Of a DNA stretch of 33,348 bases, positions 7,650 through 15,059 are shown piece by piece. The DNA is from JBEBGV01 sp040081265 (lineage in GTDB: Bacteria > Acidobacteriota > Vicinamibacteria > Vicinamibacterales > UBA2999), in contig JBEBGV010000052.1 in the NCBI GenBank assembly GCA_040081265.1, forward strand, positions 1 through 33,348. The letters run 5' to 3'. The number at the start of each line of letters is the position of its first letter. The stretch's first letter is position 1. Both the position numbers and the translations under genes were made by a program. The notes beneath the pieces are model-generated. The model had not been told where the DNA came from. It saw only the letters and a list, made by a program, of their open reading frames with translations, and did no database searches.

Positions 7650-8573
7650 ATGAAACGACACCTCGTCCTCGGCACGTTGCTCGTTGTCGGCACGCTGTCC
7701 CTGTCGCTGCACGCTCTCCAGGCACCCGCCCAGGCGCCGCGTGTGGTGGACGTTCAGACAATTCGCGACAACCTCTACGTGCTGCTCGGCGGCGGTGGCA
7801 ACACCGCGGTGTTTGTCGGGTCCGATGGCGTCACTGTGGTCGACAGCAAGCTGCCTGGATGGGGCCAGCCGCTGCTCGAGAAGATCAAGACGCTCACAGA
7901 CAAACCGATCGTGCGACTGATCAACACCCACACGCACTTTGACCACGTCGGCGGCAACGTCGACTTCCCGGGCAATGTGGAAGTGGTCACGCAGGCCGAC
8001 ACCAGGCGGCTGATGAACGAGTGGCGTCCGGTCACCGGTCTACCCGCCAACGCGATTGGCACGAGCCCGTTCGTCGAGCATGGTGGTCACGGCCTGCCCA
8101 CGCGCACCTTCACCGATCGCCTGACCATCGGTCGGGGCGCCGACGAGATCAACCTCCTTCATTTCGGAGCGGCTCACACCGGCGGTGACGCCTTCGTGAT
8201 ATTCAAGGCACTCCGTGTCATGCACACGGGCGACGCCTTCCACACGCGGGACCTGCCGATCATGGACAAGAACAACGGCGGCAGCGGCGTGGATTACGCG
8301 CGGACCCTGTCACGCGCGGCAGACGCGGCGAAGGATGTCGACACGATCATCAATGGCCACAACCCCGTCACAACCACCGTCGCCGACCTGCGAACCCAGT
8401 CGGCCTTCGTGGCCGACTTCGTCGCGTTCGTCCAGGCCGCCAAGAAGAGCGGCAAGACGGTCGAGGATGTGGTTAAGACGTGGGAGACGCCCGCGAAGTA
8501 CGCCGGCTACGCGAAGCCTGCTGAGGGGCGGGTCAGAGCGAACGCCCAGGTGGTGTGGGACGAGACGAGGTAG
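7650..8573 (+). CDS. Secreted metallo-beta-lactamase-fold hydrolase (canonical metal site)
   Basis: The 307-residue protein has a signal peptide (MKRHLVLGTLLVVGTLSLSL, cleavage near ALQA). The complete MBL metal motif is present: INTHTHFDHVGGN (H94, H96, D98, H99), HTGGDAFVIF, MHTGDAF and NGHNP as the distal His. Both zinc sites therefore look intact. Family members include glyoxalase II-like, lactonase-like and beta-lactamase-like enzymes, and the substrate cannot be named from sequence. ATG 7650 is preferred over the upstream in-frame start at 7602 because it begins a clean signal peptide. Its 3' end overlaps the convergent GT2 gene by 41 bp. Confidence 0.85.
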   Translation: MKRHLVLGTLLVVGTLSLSLHALQAPAQAPRVVDVQTIRDNLYVLLGGGGNTAVFVGSDGVTVVDSKLPGWGQPLLEKIKTLTDKPIVRLINTHTHFDHVGGNVDFPGNVEVVTQADTRRLMNEWRPVTGLPANAIGTSPFVEHGGHGLPTRTFTDRLTIGRGADEINLLHFGAAHTGGDAFVIFKALRVMHTGDAFHTRDLPIMDKNNGGSGVDYARTLSRAADAAKDVDTIINGHNPVTTTVADLRTQSAFVADFVAFVQAAKKSGKTVEDVVKTWETPAKYAGYAKPAEGRVRANAQVVWDETR

Positions 8574-9567
8574 CCTCTTCAACCATTCCCGCGTCGAAGC
8601 GCTTCTCACCGAGCTTGGCGGACATCCAGCCTGAGTCCATCTGAGCCGCGATCGCGTCGGCGGACACCCGTCGCGAGGCCTGAACACGGCGGCGTGATTC
8701 GAGGATCGCCCGCATCCCGGCGATCGCGTCCAGCTTGCCCCGCAGGAACGCTCCGAGACGGCCGATTCGGGCGAAATACACCGCCGCCGCCGCCGTGTAG
8801 AGGATGTGCGATGGCAGGCTGCGCAGTAACAGGCCGGGCGGCGTGTTCTTGAAGTACAGCCACTCGGCGTTCCGGTGTGCCAGACGCACGACGAAGGCTG
8901 TCGTCCGTCCGGATGTCCCGCTGCCACGATGCGCGACCACCGCATCGGCCACATAGCGGCATCGATAGCCGAGCAAGCGCGCGCGGTACGACAGGTCAAC
9001 GTCCTCGTGCGAGAAGAAGAACGACTCGTCGAAGCCTCCGAGCTCCGCGTAAACGCGCCTCGGCATCAGGCACGCGGCCCCGCAGACGCCAAACACTTCA
9101 CGCGATTCGAGCGCCAGGTCCACCGAGCGGCCGTGCAGTCGCTTGAAGGCACCGCCCGCCCACAGCATCCCGTCACCGGCACTGTCGATGCGCGTCTGAT
9201 CGTGCATGTACACGATGCGCGCGCTGGTCAGGGCGATGCCATGCGTTTCGTCGAGTCCGTTGACGAGGGCACGCACGCAGCCGGGGTCGACCACCGTGTC
9301 GTTGTTGAGCAGCATCACATACGGAGCCGTGGCCACGGCGACGCCGGCATTGTTGCCACCAGCGAACCCCCGATTGTCCGACAGCGCCAGCACTCGCACC
9401 CAGGGGAAGGCGGCCCGTACGAACTCCACGGACCCGTCAGCGGAGCCGTTGTCGACCAGGATTGTCTCGATCGTGACGTCGGTCTGCGCCTGCACAGCAC
9501 GCAGACAGGCATCAAGGTGATGCCGGCCGTTCCAGTTGACGATGATGATCGAGACGGCCGGAGCCAT
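8533..9567 (-). CDS. GT2 glycosyltransferase, WbbL/rhamnosyltransferase-like
   Basis: The 344-residue GT-A enzyme opens with VSIIIVNWNG. It continues with VDNGSADGS, DNRGFAGGNNAG, the metal/nucleotide motif LLNNDT (about 86-91), CGAACLMPRRV and GGFDESFFFSHEDVDLSYR. These are typical of GT2 rhamnosyl- or related transferases (WbbL type). A C-terminal amphipathic/hydrophobic stretch (LLLRSLPSHILYTAAAAVYF) may associate with the membrane. The ATG at 9567 overlaps the rmlC stop (TGATG), so translation is coupled to the dTDP-sugar genes. This makes dTDP-rhamnose or its precursor sugar the likely donor, by inference. A TTG codon just upstream (9570) is an unlikely start. The acceptor is unknown, probably a surface polysaccharide. 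Confidence 0.88.
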   Translation of the reverse strand: MAPAVSIIIVNWNGRHHLDACLRAVQAQTDVTIETILVDNGSADGSVEFVRAAFPWVRVLALSDNRGFAGGNNAGVAVATAPYVMLLNNDTVVDPGCVRALVNGLDETHGIALTSARIVYMHDQTRIDSAGDGMLWAGGAFKRLHGRSVDLALESREVFGVCGAACLMPRRVYAELGGFDESFFFSHEDVDLSYRARLLGYRCRYVADAVVAHRGSGTSGRTTAFVVRLAHRNAEWLYFKNTPPGLLLRSLPSHILYTAAAAVYFARIGRLGAFLRGKLDAIAGMRAILESRRRVQASRRVSADAIAAQMDSGWMSAKLGEKRFDAGMVEEATSSRPTPPGRSL

Positions 9568-10124
9568 CAACGACCGACGGTGCTCGCGAGGCGGGCCCGG
9601 ACATCGGCCAGTCGCGGGAGGCGCTTGTCGCGCTCGGACAGCACGGGGCTGGCAACCGGCCAGCGGATCGCGATATCGGGATCGTCGAACGCCACGCCAA
9701 TTTCATCGGAAGGGTCGTAGAGCGCGGTGCACTTGTACTCGACCTGCGCGGTCGGGCTCAGCACGCAGAACCCGTGCGCGAATCCCGGCGGAATGTACAT
9801 CTGCCGGAAGTTCTCCGACGACAGCGTCGTCGCCGTCCACTTGCCGAAGGTGCTCTGGTCGGGGCGCAGATCGACGGCCACGTCCCAGATCTCGCCCTGA
9901 ATGACCCGGACAAGCTTGCCCTGCGGTTTGGTCCGCTGCGCATGGAGTCCGCGGAGCGTGTCGCGTACGGAGGAGGAGTGGTTGTCCTGCACGAACGAGA
10001 CGTCCAGACCGGCCGCGGCAAAACTGGCGACGTTGTAGGTCTCGAGGAAGAAGCCGCGCGCGTCACGATGCACGACGGGTTCGAGAATCAGCACGCCGGG
10101 AAGGTCGGTCGAAACGACGCGCAC
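9567..10124 (-). CDS. rmlC: dTDP-4-dehydrorhamnose 3,5-epimerase (RmlC)
   Basis: The cupin-fold enzyme is 185 residues from GTG 10124, the normal family length. Visible signatures are DARGFFLETYN, FVQDNHSSS, LRGLHAQ (catalytic-type His at 61), GEIWDVAVDLR and IPPGFAHGF. It epimerises dTDP-4-keto-6-deoxyglucose at C3 and C5, the third step of dTDP-L-rhamnose synthesis. GTG 10124 starts one base after the rmlA stop and has GAGGAA about eight bases upstream. The longer frame to 10145 would begin inside rmlA. The gene is coupled downstream to the GT2 enzyme. Confidence 0.94.
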   Translation of the reverse strand: MRVVSTDLPGVLILEPVVHRDARGFFLETYNVASFAAAGLDVSFVQDNHSSSVRDTLRGLHAQRTKPQGKLVRVIQGEIWDVAVDLRPDQSTFGKWTATTLSSENFRQMYIPPGFAHGFCVLSPTAQVEYKCTALYDPSDEIGVAFDDPDIAIRWPVASPVLSERDKRLPRLADVRARLASTVGR

Positions 10125-10125
10125 C

Positions 10126-11010
10126 TCAGTCTTCCTCCAGCACACGCAGGAGGTACTCCCCGTACGAGCTCGAGGCCATACCAGAAGCGAGCCTGGCGAA
10201 CTCGGCGGCAGAGATGTAGCCCATGCGATAGGCGATTTCCTCGATCGAGGCGATCATCATCCCCTGTCGTTCCTCGACCGTCTGCACGAAGTTCGATGCC
10301 TGGAGCAGCGCATCGTGCGTGCCGGTGTCGAGCCACGCGATACCTCGCGGCAGGCGCTCGACGTGGAGCTGTCCGCGCCTGAGGTATTCGCGGTTCACAT
10401 CAGTGATCTCGAGTTCACCGCGCGGCGATGGCGTGAGCGCGGCGGCGATGTCGAGCACCTGGTTGTCGTAGAAGTACAAGCCGGTGACTGCGTGCGACGA
10501 CTTCGGGTGTTCCGGCTTCTCGTCAATGCTCACGACCGTACCGTTACTGTCGAACTCCACGACGCCGTATCGCTCGGGATCGCGGACACGGTAGCCGAAC
10601 ACGGTCGCACCCTGTTCACGCGTCGCAGCAAGGCGGAGATAGTCGGTGAAGTGGGCGCCAAAGAAGATGTTGTCACCGAGCGCCAGGGCGACGCGTTCGC
10701 TCCCGACGAACTCGCGGCCGATGATGAACGCCTGCGCCAGGCCCTCGGGTTGCGGCTGTGCGGCGTAGGCGATCGACAGCCCGACCTCGGTGCCATCGCC
10801 AAGCAGCCGCCTGAACCCTTCCTGCTCGTGCGGCGTGGTGATGATCAGCACGTCTCGGATTCCCGCCAGCATGAGCGTGGCGAGCGGGTAGTACACCATC
10901 GGCTTGTTGTAGATCGGCAGCAGTTGCTTGCTGATGCCGCGCGTGATGGGATGGAGTCGCGACCCTGAGCCGCCGGCGAGGATGATGCCCCTGAGCCTCT
11001 GATGCGCCAT
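10126..11010 (-). CDS. rmlA: Glucose-1-phosphate thymidylyltransferase (RmlA)
   Basis: The 294-residue protein has the nucleotidyltransferase signature GIILAGGSGSRLHPIT (8-23), then KQLLPIYNKPMVYYPL, LALGDNIFFG, EKPEHPKSSHAVTGLYFYD and RGIAWLDTGTHDALLQASNF. These are diagnostic of RmlA. It makes dTDP-glucose from glucose 1-phosphate and dTTP, the first step of the dTDP-rhamnose pathway. The ATG at 11010 lies 27 bp after the rmlB stop, and the gene reads directly into rmlC. Confidence 0.96.
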   Translation of the reverse strand: MAHQRLRGIILAGGSGSRLHPITRGISKQLLPIYNKPMVYYPLATLMLAGIRDVLIITTPHEQEGFRRLLGDGTEVGLSIAYAAQPQPEGLAQAFIIGREFVGSERVALALGDNIFFGAHFTDYLRLAATREQGATVFGYRVRDPERYGVVEFDSNGTVVSIDEKPEHPKSSHAVTGLYFYDNQVLDIAAALTPSPRGELEITDVNREYLRRGQLHVERLPRGIAWLDTGTHDALLQASNFVQTVEERQGMMIASIEEIAYRMGYISAAEFARLASGMASSSYGEYLLRVLEED

Positions 11011-11037
11011 AAGTGAGAAAAGCGTCCGCGACGTGGT

Positions 11038-12126
11038 TCAGTGCGGCGTCGCCGAGAGCCCGAGGCGCTCACGGTTGTAGCCAACCCGCGATCCTTCGTA
11101 CCACTCCCGATGCGTGAGGTACCACCGCGCCGTGTCGAGCAGGCCGCTGCGAAAATCCTTCGCCGGCTTCCAGCCAAGTTCCCGCGTCACCTTCGCGGAG
11201 TCGATGGCATATCGCCGGTCATGGCCGGGACGATCGGCGACAAACTCCGGCAGATCCCGGTAGCCACTGAATCCGGCCGCACCGAGCGCAGGATTGCCGG
11301 CAGCCGGCATCACGTCCTCGAGAACCTCGCAGATCATGCGCACGGTCGCCAGGTTGGTCTGTTCGTTGCTCGCACCGATGTTGTACGACTCGCCGGGTCG
11401 GCCCCTTCGCAGCACGGCGCCGAGTGCGGCACAGTGATCGTCGACGTGCAGCCAGTCCCGCACGTTTCCTCCGTCACCGTAAATGGGAAGGCGTCGCCCC
11501 TCGAGCGCGTTCAGCATCGTCAGCGGAATCAGCTTCTCAGGGTGCTGGTACGGGCCGTAGTTGTTCGAGCAGTTGGTCACGAGGGTGGCCAGGCCGTAGG
11601 TGTGGTGATACGCCCGCACCAGGTGGTCTGCAGCAGCCTTGCTGGCGGAGTACGGCGAGTTCGGCGCGTACGGCGTCTGCTCCGAGAACGCACCCACCGC
11701 ACCGAGAGATCCGAACACCTCGTCGGTGGAGACGTGCAGGAACCTGAACGACCCACGGGAGGAGGGGTCCAGCGTGGTCACGTGGCGCCGGGCGACATCG
11801 AGGAGGACGAACGTGCCGGTCACGTTGGTCTCGATGAACGCGCCGGGGGAATCGATCGACCGATCGACATGGGTCTCTGCGGCCAGGTTCATCACCGCCG
11901 ACGGACGATGGGTCGCAAACACCTGTTCCATCGCCGCGCGATCGGCGATGTCGGCGCGCACGAAGGTCACACGCGGCGCCGACCTCAACTCCTCCACCGT
12001 CTGCGGATTGGCTGCGTAGGTGACCTTGTCGACGACGATCACCGGGTCGCCAGTGGTCTCCAGCAAGTGACGAACGAGGTTGGAGCCGATGAAACCTGCT
12101 CCGCCGGTGATGATGAGCGCCCCCAT
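11038..12126 (-). CDS. rmlB: dTDP-glucose 4,6-dehydratase (RmlB)
   Basis: The 362-residue extended SDR enzyme starts MGALIITGGAGFIGSN, with an NAD-binding GxxGxxG. It has the catalytic TDE (134-136), YSASK (Tyr159, Lys163) and NNYGPYQHPEKLIP, all diagnostic of RmlB. It converts dTDP-glucose to dTDP-4-keto-6-deoxyglucose. ATG 12126 is chosen because it starts directly at the Rossmann motif. The frame continues to 12198, but that part is encoded by an intergenic palindromic repeat. An 18-bp perfect inverted repeat overlaps the start codon. It is the first gene of rmlB-rmlA-rmlC-GT2. No rmlD reductase is present in the window. Confidence 0.95.
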   Translation of the reverse strand: MGALIITGGAGFIGSNLVRHLLETTGDPVIVVDKVTYAANPQTVEELRSAPRVTFVRADIADRAAMEQVFATHRPSAVMNLAAETHVDRSIDSPGAFIETNVTGTFVLLDVARRHVTTLDPSSRGSFRFLHVSTDEVFGSLGAVGAFSEQTPYAPNSPYSASKAAADHLVRAYHHTYGLATLVTNCSNNYGPYQHPEKLIPLTMLNALEGRRLPIYGDGGNVRDWLHVDDHCAALGAVLRRGRPGESYNIGASNEQTNLATVRMICEVLEDVMPAAGNPALGAAGFSGYRDLPEFVADRPGHDRRYAIDSAKVTRELGWKPAKDFRSGLLDTARWYLTHREWYEGSRVGYNRERLGLSATPH

Positions 12127-12141
12127 GTCAGCCCTGACATG
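12124..12141. promoter_or_regulatory. 18-bp perfect inverted repeat over the rmlB start
   Basis: CATGTCAG-CC-CTGACATG has 8-bp perfect arms with a 2-bp centre. Its first three bases are the reverse complement of the rmlB ATG. It could be a protein operator at the 5' end of the cassette. As RNA it would need to lose inner pairs to form a loop, so a dimeric DNA-binding protein fits better than a start-sequestering hairpin. Confidence 0.45.
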
Positions 12142-12168
12142 ATATCGCGGCCGCCCGTGCCGCCGCGG

Positions 12169-12230
12169 GTACGCAGGGCGGACCTTCAGGTCCGCCACTG
12201 AAGCCGCACCTGAAGGTGCGGCCTACGTAC
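12169..12230. repeat. Palindromic intergenic repeat, copy A (two hairpins)
   Basis: The outer ends GTACGCAGG (12169-12177) and CCTACGTAC (12222-12230) are inverted with one mismatch. Inside are two hairpins in opposite sense: GGCGGACC-TTCA-GGTCCGCC (12177-12196) and GCCGCACC-TGAA-GGTGCGGC (12203-12222). The element ends the MFS gene, whose TAG stop (12225-12223) is supplied by its TACGTAG end. Related copies occur at 22160-22243 and 27878-27903. The layout resembles paired REP/BIME elements and might also act as a terminator. Confidence 0.8.
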
Positions 12231-13530
12231 CTTGCCGGCGCGCGGCCAGGAACGGAAGGAGGGCGATCGAGACCAGTCCGGCGACGCCGTCGATGGTCAG
12301 CGTGACGGGATACCCCCAGCGTTCGAGCGCCACTCCCTGCCACCGGGCACTGTACTGGATCACGAAGTTCAGCATCGCCATATAGGCGGTGAACTGCGTC
12401 GCGGCGACCGCGGGTGTCGTCACGTCCATGAAGAGCGCGGAGCGCGTGCCGTACATCAGTCCATTGAACACCGCGTAGACGAGACAGGCGGCCCAGAAGG
12501 CCGTGACCAGTGCTGGCGGCACGGCCGGTCGGTTCGGCACGTCGAGGGCCACGGGCATGATCCAGTTGAACCGGCTCATGGTCACCGCCATGTAGAACGT
12601 GGGGACCGTGGTTCCGGCCAGGTAGATGGCCAGCATGCGCCTGCGGCCGAACCTGTCCGAGAGCCATCCCCCGCCCGCGCAGCACACGGCAAAGACGAGG
12701 CTCGACCAGAGCCCCAGTGTGGCAATGGCGTTGTTCGACATGCCGAGTTCCACCGCCAGGTTCGACTGCAGGGCCAGGCCGAGCGCGTACGCACCCGCCG
12801 GCAGCAGCGCAAAGACCACCCCGAGAAAGGCCCCGCGGGATCCGGTGAAGGCGCGAAACGCGTCGACAGCAAACTGCCGGATTTCTGCGCCCGCCGCACG
12901 CATGGCCGACCCGGGCAAGGCCGGCGGTTTTGACGGTTGCTCCTTGAGCGGCAACGCAATGAAGACGGTGACCGAGAGGATGCACGCGGCCACGAAGAAA
13001 TAGGTGGTGGGAAACGAGACGTACGCGGTGAGAAGGAGCACCCCGGAGCCGCCGATCGCCTGGCCGATCTGCGCGCCCGCGAACATGACGCCGTTGGCGA
13101 GGCCTCTCTCTTCCTGTGGCAGCACCTGCGCAGCCAGCGCGTCGATGGCGACGTCCTGCGTGGCCGCGAAGATGTTGTGCACGATCATCACCCACGTGAA
13201 GAGGCTCACATCGGTGCGGACGTCGAGCGGCAGCGCGAAGAACAGGGCCGCGGTCATCAGTATCTGCGTGCCAACGATCCACATGCGCCGCCGACCGAAA
13301 CGATCGGAGGACAGCACGTCCACAAATGGGCCAAGCGCCCACTTCCAGGCCCACGGCAAATAGAGGGAGCCGACAAAGGCGCCGATATCAGCTGGACCGA
13401 CGCCCTGGCGCCGCATCTCGGTCGCAATCGCCACCGCCGCAAAGCCTAGAGGAATGCCTTCGGTCGCGTAGAGACAGAAGAACGCCACCAGACGCCCGCG
13501 CGTCGAGGCAAGGAGGTTCGGCAGCTTCAT
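12223..13530 (-). CDS. MFS permease, AmpG-like
   Basis: The 435-residue polytopic membrane protein has about twelve hydrophobic segments. AmpG-like hallmarks are visible: LYATEGIPLGF near the N-terminus, PWAWKWALGPFVD after helix 2, and HNIFAATQDVAIDALA (AmpG and SLC33 relatives carry a similar QD.AID motif). DRFGRRRM occurs in both halves. AmpG imports anhydromuropeptides for wall recycling, and the substrate here is not proven. Its ATG overlaps the stop of the DUF4301 gene (ATGA, 13530-13527), so the two are translationally coupled. The last codons, GT and stop, are contributed by the palindromic repeat at 12169-12230. Confidence 0.82.
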   Translation of the reverse strand: MKLPNLLASTRGRLVAFFCLYATEGIPLGFAAVAIATEMRRQGVGPADIGAFVGSLYLPWAWKWALGPFVDVLSSDRFGRRRMWIVGTQILMTAALFFALPLDVRTDVSLFTWVMIVHNIFAATQDVAIDALAAQVLPQEERGLANGVMFAGAQIGQAIGGSGVLLLTAYVSFPTTYFFVAACILSVTVFIALPLKEQPSKPPALPGSAMRAAGAEIRQFAVDAFRAFTGSRGAFLGVVFALLPAGAYALGLALQSNLAVELGMSNNAIATLGLWSSLVFAVCCAGGGWLSDRFGRRRMLAIYLAGTTVPTFYMAVTMSRFNWIMPVALDVPNRPAVPPALVTAFWAACLVYAVFNGLMYGTRSALFMDVTTPAVAATQFTAYMAMLNFVIQYSARWQGVALERWGYPVTLTIDGVAGLVSIALLPFLAARRQGT

Positions 13531-15023
13531 TGATGCTGCGGCCGCAGGAGATCGAACACGGTTTTCACCGGAGCGAACGTCGAACCGGGAACCTCGACGT
13601 TGATGGTGTTCCAGTGCGCCATCCCGCCGTTCCAGAGCCCGGGGCGCTCGAGCGCGGTGAGTTCGCGTCCATCAAAGGTCTTCCGCGCGACGAATGCGGC
13701 CTGCGGATCGACGAACCGGCCGAGTTGGTACGCCGTGCCCGACCCGTCACGCAGTGAACAGACGATATCCACCGGGTTGAAGTGGGTCGCCGATTCGAAC
13801 ACGCGCTTCTGGTGCGGATCGGTCAGGTCAACCTGCGCCGACTCCACGATCTGGCGGGTGCTGCGGGCACCATCGGCAACCCAGAACGGTGCCCCGCCTG
13901 GCTCGCCTTCATTCCTCACCACGCCACACACCCGGAGAGGGCGATCGAGTGCCGACGCAATGAACGCCTGAAGCGCCACGACGTCGCTCAGCGGTCGGTC
14001 CGGCGATCTGCCAAACACCGCGGCAACCCGACCGACGATGTCCTGCAGCTGGCTGGCATCAGAGGTCGCGCGACTCTGAGCGAGGAGCTGATCCCGTTCG
14101 GTCTCGAGGTTGGCCAGGACCCCGATCAACACGAGCTTCCAGCGGACGACTTCACTCGTCGCACCGGAAGGCAGGATGTTGTCGATGTTCTTGATCACCA
14201 CGACATCGCCGCCGAGAGACTCGAGGTTCTCGATCAGCGCGCCATGACCCGCCGGACGAAACAGCAGCTCTCCGGACGCGAGCCTGAACGGCTGGCCTGA
14301 CGCGTCGAGGGCGATAGTGTCGGTGGACGGCTGCTGCTCGGAGAAACTCACCTGCAATGAGCAGTCGTGCGTCCCTTCGATCTCCTCGCGCACCTCCTCG
14401 AGCAGTGTTTCGAAGTCCGCGCGCCGATCCCCGGCGACGGTGAAATGCACCCGGCTGTCACCACTGGCCGCGCGCGTGTAGGCCGCGCCTTCCTCGAGCT
14501 GATCTCTGAACGCCGTCTGCGGTCGGGTGTGCCGATGAAAAGGAATCAGGCCTTTCGGCATCTCCGCGTAGCCCATCGTCTCGAGCAGCGTCGTCAGCAG
14601 CGCGCGTTCGTCTGCCTCAGAGGCCGGCGCCCCGGAAACGCCAGCCAGCTCCTGCAACTCGCGCGAAAAGGGAAAGGCGTCGAGACGCGAGAAGAACAGC
14701 GCGCCGGTGTCGCTCGACGAGGGTCGGGCCGACCCTGACGCGACGGCAATGAGACCCTGGAACATCCGGGTGGCTGCGCCGGACGCGGGAACGAACTTGG
14801 TGACACGGCCGGCCGAAACAACCGTCCGGCCACGGCCCAGCGCCTCATCCTGTTCTGACGCCGACAAGACGATGACGCCATCGCCAACCACACACGGGCG
14901 ATCCAGTCGAGCCTTGCGAGGGGGATGACGGAGCAGTTCGAGCTGTCGTTCAGCTTCTTCTACGCTGATGCCGCGGACGGCAAGCTGCTCGCGGTCGGTG
15001 GCTGTGAAGTCTGGAGAACTCAC
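13527..15023 (-). CDS. DUF4301 family protein (possible nucleotidyltransferase fold)
   Basis: The 498-residue protein matches what I recall of DUF4301. It has TKFVPASGAATRMFQGL (about 74-90), IPFHRH, FTVAGD, LLFRPAGHGALIEN and DVVVIKNIDNILP, followed by TAYQLGRFVDPQAAF. The early PASGAATRM segment resembles the LxAGxGTRM nucleotide loop of sugar-phosphate nucleotidyltransferases. A GT-A/nucleotidyltransferase-like fold is therefore likely, but the reaction is unknown. The start is GTG 15023, with AGGA about 12 bases upstream. It is coupled by a 4-bp stop/start overlap to an AmpG-like permease, which hints at a role in sugar or muropeptide metabolism. Confidence 0.75.
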   Translation of the reverse strand: MSSPDFTATDREQLAVRGISVEEAERQLELLRHPPRKARLDRPCVVGDGVIVLSASEQDEALGRGRTVVSAGRVTKFVPASGAATRMFQGLIAVASGSARPSSSDTGALFFSRLDAFPFSRELQELAGVSGAPASEADERALLTTLLETMGYAEMPKGLIPFHRHTRPQTAFRDQLEEGAAYTRAASGDSRVHFTVAGDRRADFETLLEEVREEIEGTHDCSLQVSFSEQQPSTDTIALDASGQPFRLASGELLFRPAGHGALIENLESLGGDVVVIKNIDNILPSGATSEVVRWKLVLIGVLANLETERDQLLAQSRATSDASQLQDIVGRVAAVFGRSPDRPLSDVVALQAFIASALDRPLRVCGVVRNEGEPGGAPFWVADGARSTRQIVESAQVDLTDPHQKRVFESATHFNPVDIVCSLRDGSGTAYQLGRFVDPQAAFVARKTFDGRELTALERPGLWNGGMAHWNTINVEVPGSTFAPVKTVFDLLRPQHQ

Positions 15024-15059
15024 CCCGACATTCTGTCCTAGAAGTGCGCGTCGGTGACG

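Noticed and set aside
7621..7761. N-terminal extension of IlvA by 47 residues
   Set aside because: It has no similarity to the family and overlaps the divergent hydrolase gene and its signal peptide. GTG 7620 matches the normal start.
12127..12198. N-terminal extension of RmlB
   Set aside because: It is encoded partly by palindromic repeat A and does not resemble RmlB. The Rossmann motif starts right after ATG 12126.
11041..12201. 386-codon plus-strand frame opposite rmlB
   Set aside because: rmlB is unambiguous, and the antisense frame has no domain or start signals.
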